From assembly GCA_008694505.1 (NCBI GenBank), contig VZDJ01007753.1:21510696-21574695 (forward strand): a DNA stretch of 64,000 bases. The letters are read 5' to 3'. Below are positions 12,366 to 24,000 of the stretch, in pieces; positions within the stretch are counted from its first letter, which is position 1, and each line of letters opens with the position of its first letter. This DNA comes from Cyanoderma ruficeps (Eukaryota > Chordata > Aves > Passeriformes > Timaliidae). The notes under the pieces are model-generated. The model was not told the DNA's origin, made no database searches, and saw only the letters and a program-made list of their open reading frames with translations. The position numbers were made by a program, and so were the translations under genes.

Positions 12366-14973
12366 ACCATGACTTTAAAGATACAAGTTTAGTAATGCAG
12401 CTAACACAGAGAAATCGGTGCAAGTCTGTCACAAACTAGAATTAATCAGAAGTCTGGATAGCACCATTATTTTAGAACAGGGTTGTTAATTGAAATGTCT
12501 GGACAGCAGTCAACCTTCAATACCAATCAATTAGCTACTCATCTGCACAAATCCCAGACACGCACCATATACAAAGAGGAGTGTTCTGTACTATGACTTG
12601 GCAGATTTCTGAGACACTGCCTATTATGGGAGAGCCAGGACCTTGACTGTATCCGACTTTACTTATTAATTCAGGTACACAAAAAGGCTCAAAGGCGCTG
12701 GGGAAGTCAGAAACTGCATAGCTGTAATCAGAGTGTTTGAAATTCCTTGTTAATGCTTCATTACTTGTCAACACATCCTGAAGAGATTAATTTTGTGAGC
12801 AGGACCCAGATGATGCTCCTCTTCCTCTTCTCCCCCTCTCTATTCCCATGATTCCACAGAGGTAATTTAACCTCTGTCCCACAGTGGACCTCTTCGCCTT
12901 GCAGGGATCGCCATTCTCACTTCTCACATCTCCACCAATTTCCAGGCTTCCCAGAACTAGCAGAAGACCACTAAGCCCAAGGAAGCAGGAAGAGTTATTC
13001 AGCATTTTCATGAGAGAAGTAGCCCTGAAAGAAAGAGTTCTCTCCCTCCTAAGCAGCATTTTTAACACTTAGCTGTAGAGTCATGGAAAACAAGCACAGC
13101 TGGTGACTCAGGTGTCTCTAGTACTGTTGAAGGCCAACAATAACAGCCTTCCCAAAATAATTTGTTCCACCTTGTTGGTTTCAACATAGTTCCAACAACT
13201 GTTAAAATTATTTAACTCTATTACCAATGTGATTGCTAGGGTAAGACAGCAAACCAAGGGTTGTTTAGAACTTCAGTGTTTTAGTTTTCCTGCTCCCCTG
13301 CCTAATAATGTTTTGCAGAATCCAGTCCATTACCCATCTTATAAACAGTTAAATACAAGTAGACAAGAGACAGAAGAAAACTTAGGTAAAACCAAATCAG
13401 ACTTGGAAGACAGTTCTTTGGATTGATCAGTCTGTGGCTGAATGCCCACCTGATGAAGACTTCTCAGCATTACCATATTCAAGAGTGATGCAGTATTTCA
13501 AACTCGTTTGAGGCTTGCAATACAAACTTTTAAATACTATTTTTAAAGTGCATTTAGTAATCAGCAGCTATCATCAGATGCACACACAAACTATAAAAAC
13601 TCTACATGTTGGCAGAGAAAGCTGAAGACAATTTCAGAACACACAAAGAAAAAGGGAACATGTTATGGAGAAAAGTCAGGAAAGATCGAGTCACTGTAAC
13701 ACTTCTCTCACAGGCAATATAGGCAACTGAAAAGCACCTAAGCATATTGTTGGGTAAAGAGACAGCCAGCTCCAGCAAAGGGGAGTGATAACTGCTGACA
13801 GCAGTAATATATTTGTACAACCCCTTTCTACTTCAGAAACAATATTCTCATATTCTCAGTTTGAAAGAAGTAGTTCACTACACCACTTGCTGTTTACATG
13901 GGATACAAAAAGGCAAGTTACTTACACAGAGGGCTAGGAGGTGTCAGGTGTAAACAGATTTGTATTCTACAAATGTAGTACTGGAAGGAGAGAGCTCATA
14001 ACAAGAATGGCTTGGCAGGTTGCAATATTGGAGTAAGGAAGATTAGCCCATAACTCAAAGCCAGTTCTACATGCAACAGTAAGTTTAATCATCTTAACAG
14101 GCTTTCTTATAGCTACTTTTAGCACTGACCACAGAAACAGATTTGATTGATCAGTACTGGGTCTACATTTAGAAGGGTGTCTCCTCTTCTTTTAAACAGT
14201 TATTGTTTGGTCAGCTTACTTACCCTGATTCATATTACTCATAATCAGAATGCAGAAGAGATTTTTGTTGGTGGTTTAAAAAATAAAAAAGCAGCAAATA
14301 CAAAACATGAAATAATTGTTCCTGTGCATTACCCTAACTGACATAGATAATTGCATATTGCTAAAAACATCGGATATGATTTGGTGGGTACCAAGATGTA
14401 CCCGGAGTCTGCCAAACCACCACTTAGCTGAAATCACAATTAATCTGAGAAGCTTATTCTGTCAAAGACCTTATTTTCTCAAATATTCCCAAACCCCTGA
14501 AGTCAGGGCATGGATATGTAGAGATACAAGTTTCTTGAAGAACTGGCTTATCTCTTTTTTTCCTTTTCCTTCTAGATAAAACCAAGTATTGTAAATGATT
14601 TACAGTATGTATTACTCAAAGCACAATTAAATCAGGTCCCATTGTGTGCGTACACACACTGTCCAATCTCAAATTAAAGGTATAAAGTGTGGATTATTTT
14701 TTATTGCCATTCATTTACTTGTTATGCCTGTTTCCAAACTGTTAAATTACAGCTCAGTGAAAGTATGGAAGTGATGATACAGTCCTATAGATTGAAGACT
14801 CTCTGTTCTTGCACAGGATCCCATAGTGACCCATGACAATAAGGCAAAAGGTTCAGAAAACAGTGATACAAAAGGCTGAGTATTATTTGCTAAATGACAT
14901 TTATTTTTGTGAATTCTCTTTAGAAACTGACCACCAGCTCTGTGAACTCCAGCACGGTGAGTTTGACTGAGCT

Positions 14974-15115
14974 GTAAAGAAAAAAACAACAACAAAAAAG
15001 AATAAGAAACAAAGAACCCCCACAAAACTCACCACAAAACCCCCAAAATAAAAAAAAAAGAGAAAAAATAACAAGAAAAAGAAATAATCAAGAAAAAGAA
15101 AAGAACAATATGCCC
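14974..15115. repeat. A-rich low-complexity tract
   Basis: About 140 bases of A with scattered C and G on the + strand, and very few T. In the SPRED1 direction it is T/pyrimidine-rich and lies roughly 350-490 bases beyond the putative distal poly(A) signal. A role in transcription termination is possible but is pure inference. Confidence 0.6.
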
Positions 15116-15464
15116 TTAACTATCTTTTTTTCTTGTTCAAATCCAGAAGACTGTGCATTAACCATGACATTAAGGTTGATTTGTCCGAGATGTAACACTA
15201 GGTTTCTAAATTGTATGAAACCATGTTTAATGCTGAACTACTTTCTCATATGCGTTTTTCACATAGTTCTATAGCTTTCTCTACTAACTTCTCACCTTAT
15301 TCATCATTCAATTAATTTGTCTGTTTCATTTCTTTGGTAGAGGTGAATTTTCACATCATCAATTAAAAGCTCAAGTATCTATAGTTAATAGTCCATGCAA
15401 CATTTGCACCTGGCAATGAAAATTCTGCAAGTTAGCAACTGATCAAATGAACAGGGAGAATTAC

Positions 15465-15470
15465 TTTATT
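15465..15470 (-). terminator. SPRED1: Candidate distal poly(A) signal AATAAA
   Basis: The plus strand reads TTTATT, giving AATAAA on the SPRED1 strand in the context CCAATAAAG. It lies about 4.97 kb after the stop codon, close to the known length of mammalian SPRED1 3' UTRs. The hexamer is common in AT-rich DNA, so position is the main support. Confidence 0.4.
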
Positions 15471-16124
15471 GGCTGTAACCAATAAGAAAGCATTTGTAAA
15501 ACCTAGAGGCAAATACAGTTCAATTTAGAATAATCTATCCTAAACCCTGACCACTGAACTTTCAAATTACGGTCTCACAGATTCTACTTGTTCATTTTTC
15601 TTCATGGACTGATTAGTTTTCCTTCCTTTTCTAGTGTATATCTTATTCTGTAACTTAAACAAAGCTTAGAATTATATTCAGAGATATGCATTTTTGTGGT
15701 GTGATCAAGTGGGAACACAGATATATACATTTTATGTAAAGGAATCTTGACCTCAGCATGATGTCAACAAGTACTGCTGTGCATACAAAGCAAGCTGGTA
15801 TAAGCCAATTTTTGTGTAAAACATTATAGTAACTCTCAAAAATGGTTCCTACAATGAAAGATGCTGGAGTTTAAAGGTAATACCTGTATTTACTTCTTTT
15901 TATTCTGTTCTTGAGCTGCAACATTTCATGTGCACTGTTCTGAGCAAACCCAACACAGAATGGAAAAACGTGTTATTTTTTTCATTTCAAGATAGTTTTA
16001 ATCAGGTAATTACAGGAAAAACATTGAAGCAGTTTTTATGGTGTTATCTACTATGTCAACTTACAAGGATATGATGTATCCTTACAAGGATATTGATAAC
16101 AAACCAGTTACAAACTTAAAGACA

Positions 16125-16132
16125 TATTTACA
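16125..16132 (-). promoter_or_regulatory. Pumilio-type element in putative 3' UTR
   Basis: The SPRED1 strand reads TGTAAATA, an exact match to the Pumilio response element TGTANATA. Pumilio proteins bind such sites in 3' UTRs and promote mRNA decay or repression. The motif is expected by chance about once in several kilobases of AT-rich DNA, so one site alone proves little. Confidence 0.3.
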
Positions 16133-16688
16133 TTATATACTCAAAGTAACAAGCTATATTCATATTCTTTAAGCATACCCATACAGGATGAGTTAATTAA
16201 ATTATACATCATTTAGTAGACACAAATAGCAGTCGAGGTTTAATGGAAACAATATACACATGAGGCACTTTGAGGTCATTAGGGTGAAAAGCAAATGGCA
16301 CCAAGCAAAAGAAGGAAAACCATGTACAGCTTATACTGCAGCTTTAAACATGAAGGCTGCTTTTTCACCAAATGCTTTGATTTCTTTAACAAAACACAAC
16401 TTTTGCAATTAAGGGAAACTTTCAGAGGAAAAAAAATAAAACAGAATGAAAAAAACCCAACAGCCCCCTCAGCCCCTCTTTATACTTGTAAATGCACCAA
16501 AGTAAACAAGTTTTATCCACCCAGCTGCTGGACTAATAGTACCATAAGGCATATTTTTCAAGTTCTTGTTTTTGTTACCAGCCAGCGATCCTGATCTTCA
16601 TTTTACTAATATGAATGTATAGCTGTACTGGCTGCACATTGTGCCATAAGCTTGGAAAAGATTTAAAGTCTAATTTAAACCTGGGCAT

Positions 16689-16696
16689 TATTTACA
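16689..16696 (-). promoter_or_regulatory. Second Pumilio-type element in putative 3' UTR
   Basis: This is a second exact TGTAAATA on the SPRED1 strand, about 560 bases from the first. Two perfect elements in the same distal segment mildly support it being transcribed 3' UTR. Confidence 0.3.
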
Positions 16697-17404
16697 CAGG
16701 TGTTCAACATTATCCTCCAGGTACACATGAACAGATCATTCTGAAGAGAACGCATCTAAAATGGGAATGTTATATTCCAACATGCACAATTAAGGCATTC
16801 TTCAAAATACCTTTGCTTCTCTAGAAGAAACAGTATTGGTTAAGACTGTTTGAAACATCTCTTCTATAAGCTCTTGAATAGTATTATGACATCATGCTCT
16901 TTACTGAACAGTTACCATAATAATTGTAGATTATTATTAGATATTGCTTTAACCATGCACACAGCTGTAGGTATATCCTTCACAGCTACTGCATTTCACG
17001 TGTGAGAGCACACTACCACCTGTGCATACTCACAACTTGATTTGTATCACAAACCAAAAGGCCAAATTCCCTCTGCATGAGCATCAGAACTCCATCACTT
17101 TGCTGCAGGAAGAACCTCCAGAGGGGAAATAAATAAAATAATCATCATAATAAAAAATAGTAATAAACCCCCTTTCTTATAAGCCCAGTGACACAATCAA
17201 AAGAATTTTCATTTCATTCCTGGTTCTTATGCTCCTGTAACAGGCCATCACAACAATTTTAAACCTAAGAAAATACACGGTTGAAAGATTTTTACTTCAG
17301 TATTAATAATGAAACTTAAGAGGCATGATGATCTAAAGCATCCCAGTCAGATTGCAAATGACTATTCTGTAAATTCATGCTACAGCATAACCTAATCGTG
17401 TACC

Positions 17405-17690
17405 TTAAGCCGTGCACAGACAGCCCGGTGACTGCGATGTCGTAAAGAGCTGTGCCTGAAGGCCGCCGAGCTTTCCCCCGGCAGATGGAGCCCGAGCGCC
17501 GCTCGCCCTTAACTTCCCCCACTTTCAAGGGAAACAATTTTCACAGTAACCGAGGCTTCCAGCGAGCGAGGGACTTAATATTCAGTGACAGTTTCCAAAG
17601 GCTCGGGTCCCCTCCGAGCAACACAAAGCTCTGCTACTACAAGCTTGACAAACTACAGCTCCGACGTTAAGGGCAAGGATTACAGATCGG
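17405..17690. promoter_or_regulatory. Short CpG-rich block (possible CpG island)
   Basis: Roughly 18 CpG dinucleotides fall in under 300 bases, clustered most densely at 17459-17505, with clear GC enrichment. The flanking kilobases have very few CpGs. Such a block usually marks a promoter or an unmethylated regulatory element. It sits 2.8-3.0 kb beyond the SPRED1 stop, inside or just after the putative 3' UTR and far from the gene's own promoter. No TATA box, start site or recognisable protein was found. Alternatives are a promoter of a non-coding transcript, an enhancer, or a local GC-rich insertion. Confidence 0.5.
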
Positions 17691-19110
17691 GGAAGAAATT
17701 TCTCTATTTCCAAATGCTCAAGAAAGTATTTCAGAAGAGATAGAATGAATGTTACGTGCCGCCAAAACCAGAAGATGTATGGATGCAACAAGCTGTTCTG
17801 GAACGGGTTTGCTGTATGTCTGCCTTCCACTGCTCATCTCCTAAATGTAACAGTGGGTAAGATCCCTAGCACCAGAGAAGAAGTACATGTGCACGCTGCT
17901 AAAACCAATCCTTATGCAACCTCCGATCTTTGCATTCGTTCTGTCCCTCAAACCAGCCAAGCTGGCCGACACTTTCAGCACAAGAGGAACAAGCAAGCAC
18001 GGGCCCATTCAGTAACTGTTTTTCAGATGATACAAATCTTCAAAGAGAAAAGCAAAAGGTGAAAGTATTTTAGCAGCAAAGTGGTTTAAATGCAAGGTGA
18101 AAATATTAATGCACACATTTAATAAAAATATTAAAGTATATGTGTCATATAAAATACAGTACAGGACCAGGAGTTTCGCTATGTTGTATAGTGCTCAGAG
18201 GAAATTGCTAAAACTAATTTCTTTCTGAAGTATATATACAATATGATTATATAGCATTTTCTTACACAGCCAGCAAGTTCTTTTCTTAGGTTGTTCATAC
18301 ATCTCCACCTTGAATTAGGAACCTAGCACTTACAAATATTAAATTCCTCTCATTCACTAGAAAAACATCACCATTTTTAAATGAAAGTTGTTTTTAAAGT
18401 TAACAGTCTATTCTAGGCAACCAAGTTTAGCTGAAAATGTGTGAAGCATGAAAACCAACCAGAGTAGCAGCTTTCAGATACATGAACAGTAAAACCCAAG
18501 ACTGCTGCTACCACATCATATTCTTGGACTTCGGCCATCCAATCAACTCAGTACAAAACTAGAAGCTCTTTCATAACTTTTGTAGTTATCAAGATATTTG
18601 TCGTCTTTTTCAATGTGAAATAATACTTTGAGATGATCTATGTACACAGGGTGGTCAATTCAAGCTGTAATATAAATATAAATGTTTTCTTTTAAAAAGT
18701 ATTTTACAGACGGGTAGTTATATACATTTGCTCATTTTACTTTTGGGCTACAAAGGAAAATTAAGGGGTCTGATACATGCAAAAAAAATTACACAGAATA
18801 TACTGAAGAAATGTGTAAGTGAGAAAAGTAAGTAATGCATTTTGTAAAATTATTTGGTTCTGTGTTTAATAACAAGGGTATACTAAAGACAATCTGTCCC
18901 ACTCCAGCCAAGATGTCAGCCACCTATGCTAGGAATTAGGACTGGCTTTAGTGTTTTACAGGTTTTTAACAAGAATTATTCTTATTTCATAACATAGCAC
19001 AACATGTAACGCTTTTAAAAATTCTGTGGGTTAATTGATTAATTCTCACGTGAAAGTTAGACTAAGTACAAAACCATAAGAAATACCATACACAATATGC
19101 CAGCACTCAT

Positions 19111-19128
19111 ACACACACATACACACAC
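19111..19128. repeat. CA microsatellite
   Basis: A short interrupted (AC)n run on the + strand, followed by CT-rich sequence. It lies in the putative SPRED1 3' UTR, where the transcript would carry GU repeats. Confidence 0.6.
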
Positions 19129-19210
19129 TCTCACTCTCCAGCCTCCCTTCCCAGCCCCGCCTTCAAATTTCCCCAATTAAGAAGTTCACTCAGTTTTGCC
19201 TGGGCTGGAA

Positions 19211-19216
19211 TTTATT
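19211..19216 (-). terminator. SPRED1: Candidate proximal poly(A) signal AATAAA
   Basis: The plus strand reads TTTATT, giving AATAAA on the SPRED1 strand about 1.2 kb after the stop. It would yield a short 3' UTR that keeps the miR-126-type site but loses both Pumilio motifs. Usage is unknown. Confidence 0.3.
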
Positions 19217-19883
19217 TCTCAAGCTAAGTCTTTTGTTGTTCTTTTTGAACAAAACACACAGTACTTTTGTTCTTGCCCGTTCAAATTAGAAAAAGTTGTG
19301 GTTCAAAATAATGAAAACAATTTCACTTTTGTTATTAATCTTTTGTTTTAATCATAGTACTTGATAAACAGCTGAACAGGATCCTAGTTTAACAGAAGGA
19401 TAAACAAGAACACTGATGACAATTTGTTACAACTGCCTTAATGTACCTTTTGCTTAATGAGCATTTGAATATGCAAGAAAATATTTTTTGGAGGACACCC
19501 CAAAAGAAAACAACTTGCTGGTTGAACAACAGAAACAACATCATTTTTGCTATTATGTTGAAATCAAAGTAATTTATATATAAAAATAAATGTTATGTTC
19601 TAACAAGAACATTTTAGACAATTACATCTGTGCTTAACAAAAAAAAATTGGTCACTCAAGACTAGAATAATTAATATTTTAAAGGTTTTTAGATTATCAG
19701 AATGCATGGATACAACTCAACACAAACTGTAGCTGAAGGGAACCAGGACTGAAAATACCAATTTGTCCATCTGGAATAAAAATGCAACTAAATTAACTAT
19801 TTAAAATACGACCATGGAATGTGACAGTAGATATGGTCCATACCTACTATATCGGAGGGAAGGAAAGTTTAACATGTAATAAT

Positions 19884-19890
19884 TCGTACC
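19884..19890 (-). promoter_or_regulatory. SPRED1: miR-126-3p seed match in SPRED1 3' UTR
   Basis: The SPRED1 strand reads GGTACGA, the 7mer-A1 match to the miR-126-3p seed, about 550 bases after the stop codon. Mammalian and fish SPRED1 is a well-established target of this endothelial microRNA, which relieves inhibition of VEGF/FGF signalling in vessels. The heptamer contains a CpG, so it is unlikely to occur by chance in this AT-rich UTR. That it is the orthologous site is inference. Confidence 0.6.
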
Positions 19891-20437
19891 TTACACATTT
19901 AGTTAAATATAAACATTTGTTATTTATACATAAAGTTGCTTCCAAAAAACTATTAATAAGTGATTTAGTTGCACTTAAAATCAGTTTCATTTCTCATTTG
20001 CTGAGTATTAACTTTTCTTAATCTTAAATCAACTGTCACTAGTGCACTTTTAGTTAAAATTTCCCCTCAGATAAGTTTTAATCCTTTTAAAAGAGCCCCC
20101 TCACCTAAACCATGAATGTACAAAGTGGCAAAAAGTTAATCCCTTTTAGTATAATCATAGTTTATATACTCATTTTATAGCCAATAATAAGAACAGGCTT
20201 TCCTTTGCAAAATCTCCTTCACAACTCGCAACAAACGCCACGCGCACAAAGGAAATAGTTAGGCGTGGCTAGCACTTGTAAAATGCCAAGGTCTGACAAG
20301 TCTTGCTGCTTCCTCCACATCAAGCATCTCTTACGTGAAAGAAGATTCCCTTCAGCTTGCCAAAAAGCTTCCACAAATCCAAGTCAGATGCTTCCTGGAA
20401 ACAAAGATTTTTCAGCTCTGTTTGGCACAAGACTGAT

Positions 20438-21097
20438 TCATCCCGCAGCTTTATGCTTTCCTCCACAGCACCCACACACCTCACCACAGTGATGGCATGC
20501 TCTCAAGGGGAGGTAGCAGCACATACATGGAGCAATGAACGACAGTGCCACCAGTGCTAACCAGCGTAAGCAGAACTTGTCATCACTAGTGTCACACGAG
20601 CAAGGATCAGAGAAATCTCCTTCAGAGTCTGACATGCAGTGATACAGCATGCTCTCTGCGCAAAGCATGCAACTAACTTGGTAGATACATCTTTTAATAG
20701 GATCTGGGGCATCTTGACATTTTCCTCTGCCATTATCTTCATGATTAAACCTTTCCTGGCAGTATATACAGCGGGAGCGCTCGCCATCCTCTTTTCTTCT
20801 TTTTGAGTTTTTAAATTTTGACGAGGAAGGCTGAGTTTTAAATACCACAGAACTCTTTGAGTCTTTTAGGGAATTCAACTTAGTTCCATCCCCACATGGG
20901 TATAAATAGTCAGATTTTTTACTGTCTGATTTAGAAAATGGTATATTTGAGTCTGCGTCATCCCTCTCCAGGTCATTCTTCCACATGTCAGGATGCCTGT
21001 AGTCTGCATAACGACGTATCAAAATGTCACGAGGGTTTATTCTGACAATTTCATCTTCGTCCTGAAAACTAACGTGTCTGATTGACTTCAGTGGGAC
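20438..21097 (-). CDS. SPRED1: SPRED1 terminal coding exon (KIT-binding and Sprouty domains)
   Basis: The exon encodes 219 residues plus TGA (20438-20440). It opens in phase 0 with [11 protein letters not shown] after a good acceptor (pyrimidine-rich, TTTCAG). Residues about 1-55 of the exon, including [20 protein letters not shown], form the KIT-binding domain. A charged, Ser/Lys-rich linker follows, differing from human by a few substitutions and three extra residues. From exon residue 110 (CIYCQERF) to the end runs the cysteine-rich SPR domain, with the conserved CCxL and [12 protein letters not shown] terminus. This domain is palmitoylated, anchors the protein at the membrane and is needed to block Raf activation. 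Identity with mammalian SPRED1 is very high. In the exon-6-less model these are residues 196-414. Confidence 0.97.
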   Translation of the reverse strand, partial: VPLKSIRHVSFQDEDEIVRINPRDILIRRYADYRHPDMWKNDLERDDADSNIPFSKSDSKKSDYLYPCGDGTKLNSLKDSKSSVVFKTQPSSSKFKNSKRRKEDGERSRCIYCQERFNHEDNGRGKCQDAPDPIKRCIYQVSCMLCAESMLYHCMSDSEGDFSDPCSCDTSDDKFCLRWLALVALSFIAPCMCCYLPLRACHHCGEVCGCCGGKHKAAG

Positions 21098-24000
21098 CTG
21101 AAATGGCAAAGTAAGAGAAGTTTACTTGAAGTGAAGTCTCAAATTTATGTCCACCTACAATGCAAAACGTAGATTAGAAAACTAAAAAACCAAGACTTTT
21201 TTCTCTTGCTGCCTGAGGATAAAAAATTCAGATTATTTTCTCACTACTACAATTTACAAACATCCCCACCATAATGAGTCTTCTGCAGGGCATTAGGTCA
21301 GTAACCTTTATATTCTTTCCTGACTTTTTAGTGTTTTGTGCTTTTGGGTATTTTGGTATCCACATAAAACTTGATGCTTCTCTGTGAATTATGCTCAAAA
21401 TTAGAGTGTTAACATCTTAAAGTGAAAACTAATTCCACGGATTAATTTTGCCTTTTGTGCTGATTTCATGTGATGATCTGCTGCTTTAGGCCTAACTCTC
21501 CAATACATTCACTATTGTATTATCCAGGGGAAGCTTTCCTTAATTCCTGCTCTAAGTTTTCAAACTCTCTCCCATTTATAACAAGAGTGAATACTGGTAA
21601 CTTCTTATCAAAGCTGTGTTCTAGATAAGGATTTTTCAGTATGAAGAATAATAACATTCAGTATAATGATCAATCATTAACCACATCTTCTGAATGTCTC
21701 TCCTTAGCTCATCTACAGTACTTAAATTGATTAGTTTAAGACACCAGCAGACAAAAACCCGAGTACTTCTTAAATTCTCAGTTTGTAATGAACTGACCAT
21801 AATTTTACTTCAAAAGGCAAGTAATAAAGAATGTGCTAAACACATACAAAACCAGCAGAGAAATAAGATAGAGTTCTTGTTTATTCCATCTTACAATGAA
21901 AGGGCATGGGGGCATGAAGAAGCTGTCAAAGATGACAAAATTCAGAGAATCATTCAAACTGAAATACTTAAGAGGCCTTAGATATCTAAGTGTAAGATAG
22001 TGGATTGCCACTAAATGTTACTGAAATCACATTACACTTGCAAGAAAACATGCAAATAATGACAGGATAAAACTTCAGCATATGTATAAAAGTAGCTCCA
22101 GAAAATAGCAGACAGTGCAGCAAAAAAGCAAGGGTCTCGGTATGCCCCAGTATTTTTACCTTACAGGCAGGCAATTATTTTCCTACACTGTAGGGCTATT
22201 ATAATCAGAGCCAGATTATGAGTGGGCTTCAAGTCAAATTCTGCCTTTTCTCTGTCAAAAGCACAGCCTGTAAACCACCTCTCAGAAAAGACAAAAAAAC
22301 CCTCCCCTCTCTAACCTATTAGTCTTACAAATTCTTCCAGAATCATGAATCACTTGGGAATAATCTTTGGCATCAGTATTGTTGCTTTGAGAGGTTTTAC
22401 CTTATTAGTGCTCAAATTAATGAGAATCAATGTGTCAGCATTCCATAGTCAAGTACAACAATTGAACTGCATGTTTGTAATCTGTTGCAGTGTGTGAAAC
22501 TGAAGATGATGTTTCAGGTTAAAACACTTCTATGCCACTTTGCTTGTGTCTATGTTCCTACTGTGCTGAAGTCTGCATGTCCTGGTTTTGGGGTAGGAGA
22601 CAGAGAAGGGAAAAGGAAAGGCAGCTGGAAAAGAGGAAGGAAGAGCTTCTTAAAATATGCTATCTTCTGATTATGTAAGAATATCTGTAGCCTGCTCTAA
22701 CCACCACTTCCCTGCTCAACAATCCTTGTGTGATGAGTACAGAACTGTAATTAGAGATGCTTTGCCCTGGGACTTTCAACTGGAATACTCTAACGAAAAC
22801 AATTTTTTTTTCTTCCTTGGCTCCAAGCCACATAGTTGAACTTCCACAAGGCTTCAAGGATACAGGGAGAAGAAAGGTTATATCCTATTCAGCTAACATT
22901 GCTTCTCTTCCATACTTAACCGGGTTCCTATGCGAGCAGTTAGGCTTCCCCTTTGCTTCTAATAGCAGACTGCTTCTCAGCCCTATTCTGTTTTCAAACA
23001 AGAGGAAGAATCTACTGCTTAGCAAAAATAACTAACTATGGCCAATTGCCTTATTTGAACATTTTACAGCATAAATTTATTTAAGGAAAAAAGGTGCAAA
23101 AGTAATTAAAATTCCATATGTTACAGGCATAAAGGATCTTTACCCCACTGTCCACATAGAATATTATGCATGCACTTGAGATAGTAAATAAAACCTATTG
23201 TTTAAAAGAAAAAAACCCCAAAAACCTCAATACAAAAAATCAAAACAAACCACCCTCAACCTCTCATTGCCCAGACAGCTAATAGCCATTAAAGATCACT
23301 ACAAATATTAACAACTGTAGAATCTGACTTTCCTAGGCTTTTTGAAGGCTTTTTATTTGTTTGGAGAACACACCACATACATAGAACTCTTATTTTTTCA
23401 AGTCTTGAGCTCAACACCTAAAAATGCTTAACTGGCATGTTACAAATAAGGCACGACTACATTCTTTATGGCACTGATATTAAGAAAAAATTTTTTGAGC
23501 AGAAAATGCTGAAAAATAGGCAAACTGGAGAAATGCTGGAAAGAGCTTACTCATTGTGTATTAAATGGGACCTCTGTGAATGCATGAAAACTTATGAGCA
23601 ATTCACAACCCAAATTCAGATAGACAGAAATAGCAGCAAAATTTAATGAGAATAATGCACTCAGTCCTCTAAATAGTCAAAATTAAAACTCAGTACAAAT
23701 GTCATCTATGTGAAGCTGAAGCAGGAAGGGAGGAAGAATGGTACAGCAAACAGAAATTCCACAGAGAATCTGATTCTGAACATGATTAGCCAACTGGAAG
23801 TTAGGTAGAAAATTTTTGTTGACGGAACTGAACCCACAGGTAATCACACCTTACTTGAGGGGGTGCACCTTTAAACAAGGCACAGTCATCACTTCCTTGG
23901 TATTGCAGCCTTTGCTGCTTCTCCTCAAAGAGATACACCTGACTTTGCTCAACTTTCAACTTCTCAGTATGAAGACACGAGTAGGTGCCTACATCATTGC

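Larger units (their letters stand above)
1..15449. other. Intergenic region downstream of SPRED1
   Basis: No coding exon was recognised here on either strand. The open frames are all short (127 codons or fewer), show no familiar domain, and several run through low-complexity DNA. What can be named is listed separately: a C-rich stretch, a T/G-rich tract, a 42-bp tandem duplication, a tandem/hairpin cluster, a poly-T run, a CR1 fragment and an A-rich tract just before the putative SPRED1 3' end. The rest is AT-rich, apparently unique sequence. In mammals the next gene downstream of SPRED1 is FAM98B; nothing resembling it was seen, so it would lie beyond position 1. Conserved non-coding elements cannot be judged without an alignment. 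Confidence 0.6.
15450..20437 (-). other. SPRED1: Putative SPRED1 3' untranslated region
   Basis: Mammalian SPRED1 mRNAs carry a very long 3' UTR of around 5 kb. Here a poly(A) signal AATAAA (minus strand, + positions 15465-15470) lies about 4.97 kb beyond the stop, which fits that size, so the UTR is drawn to just past it. A nearer AATAAA (19211-19216) would give a short form of about 1.2 kb. The interval holds a miR-126-type seed match, two Pumilio-type motifs, a CA microsatellite, C/T-rich sequence near 19130-19160 and a CpG-rich block. The part close to the stop is nearly certain UTR. The distal part is inference from length and signal only; RNA-seq would settle it. Confidence 0.5.

Noticed and set aside
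12856..12877. 8-bp inverted repeat ACAGAGGT / ACCTCTGT with a six-base loop
   Set aside because: Short hairpins of this size are expected by chance in 64 kb, and nothing nearby gives it a context.
16328..16334. ATAAGCT on the SPRED1 strand, a 7-mer miR-21 seed match
   Set aside because: SPRED1 has been reported as a miR-21 target, but a plain AT-rich heptamer is expected by chance about this often in 5 kb, and it lies in the uncertain distal UTR.
17745..18062. 105-codon open frame on the + strand just after the CpG-rich block
   Set aside because: No recognisable domain; it lies opposite the SPRED1 3' UTR, and the length is within chance for a locally GC-richer segment. It would merit reconsideration only if a transcript starts in the CpG block.
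22573..22650. Sequence TGTCCTGGTTTTGG resembling the start of an avian endogenous retrovirus LTR
   Set aside because: Only about 15 bases agree with the remembered LTR start; the following purine-rich sequence does not continue the match, and no second LTR or target duplication was seen.
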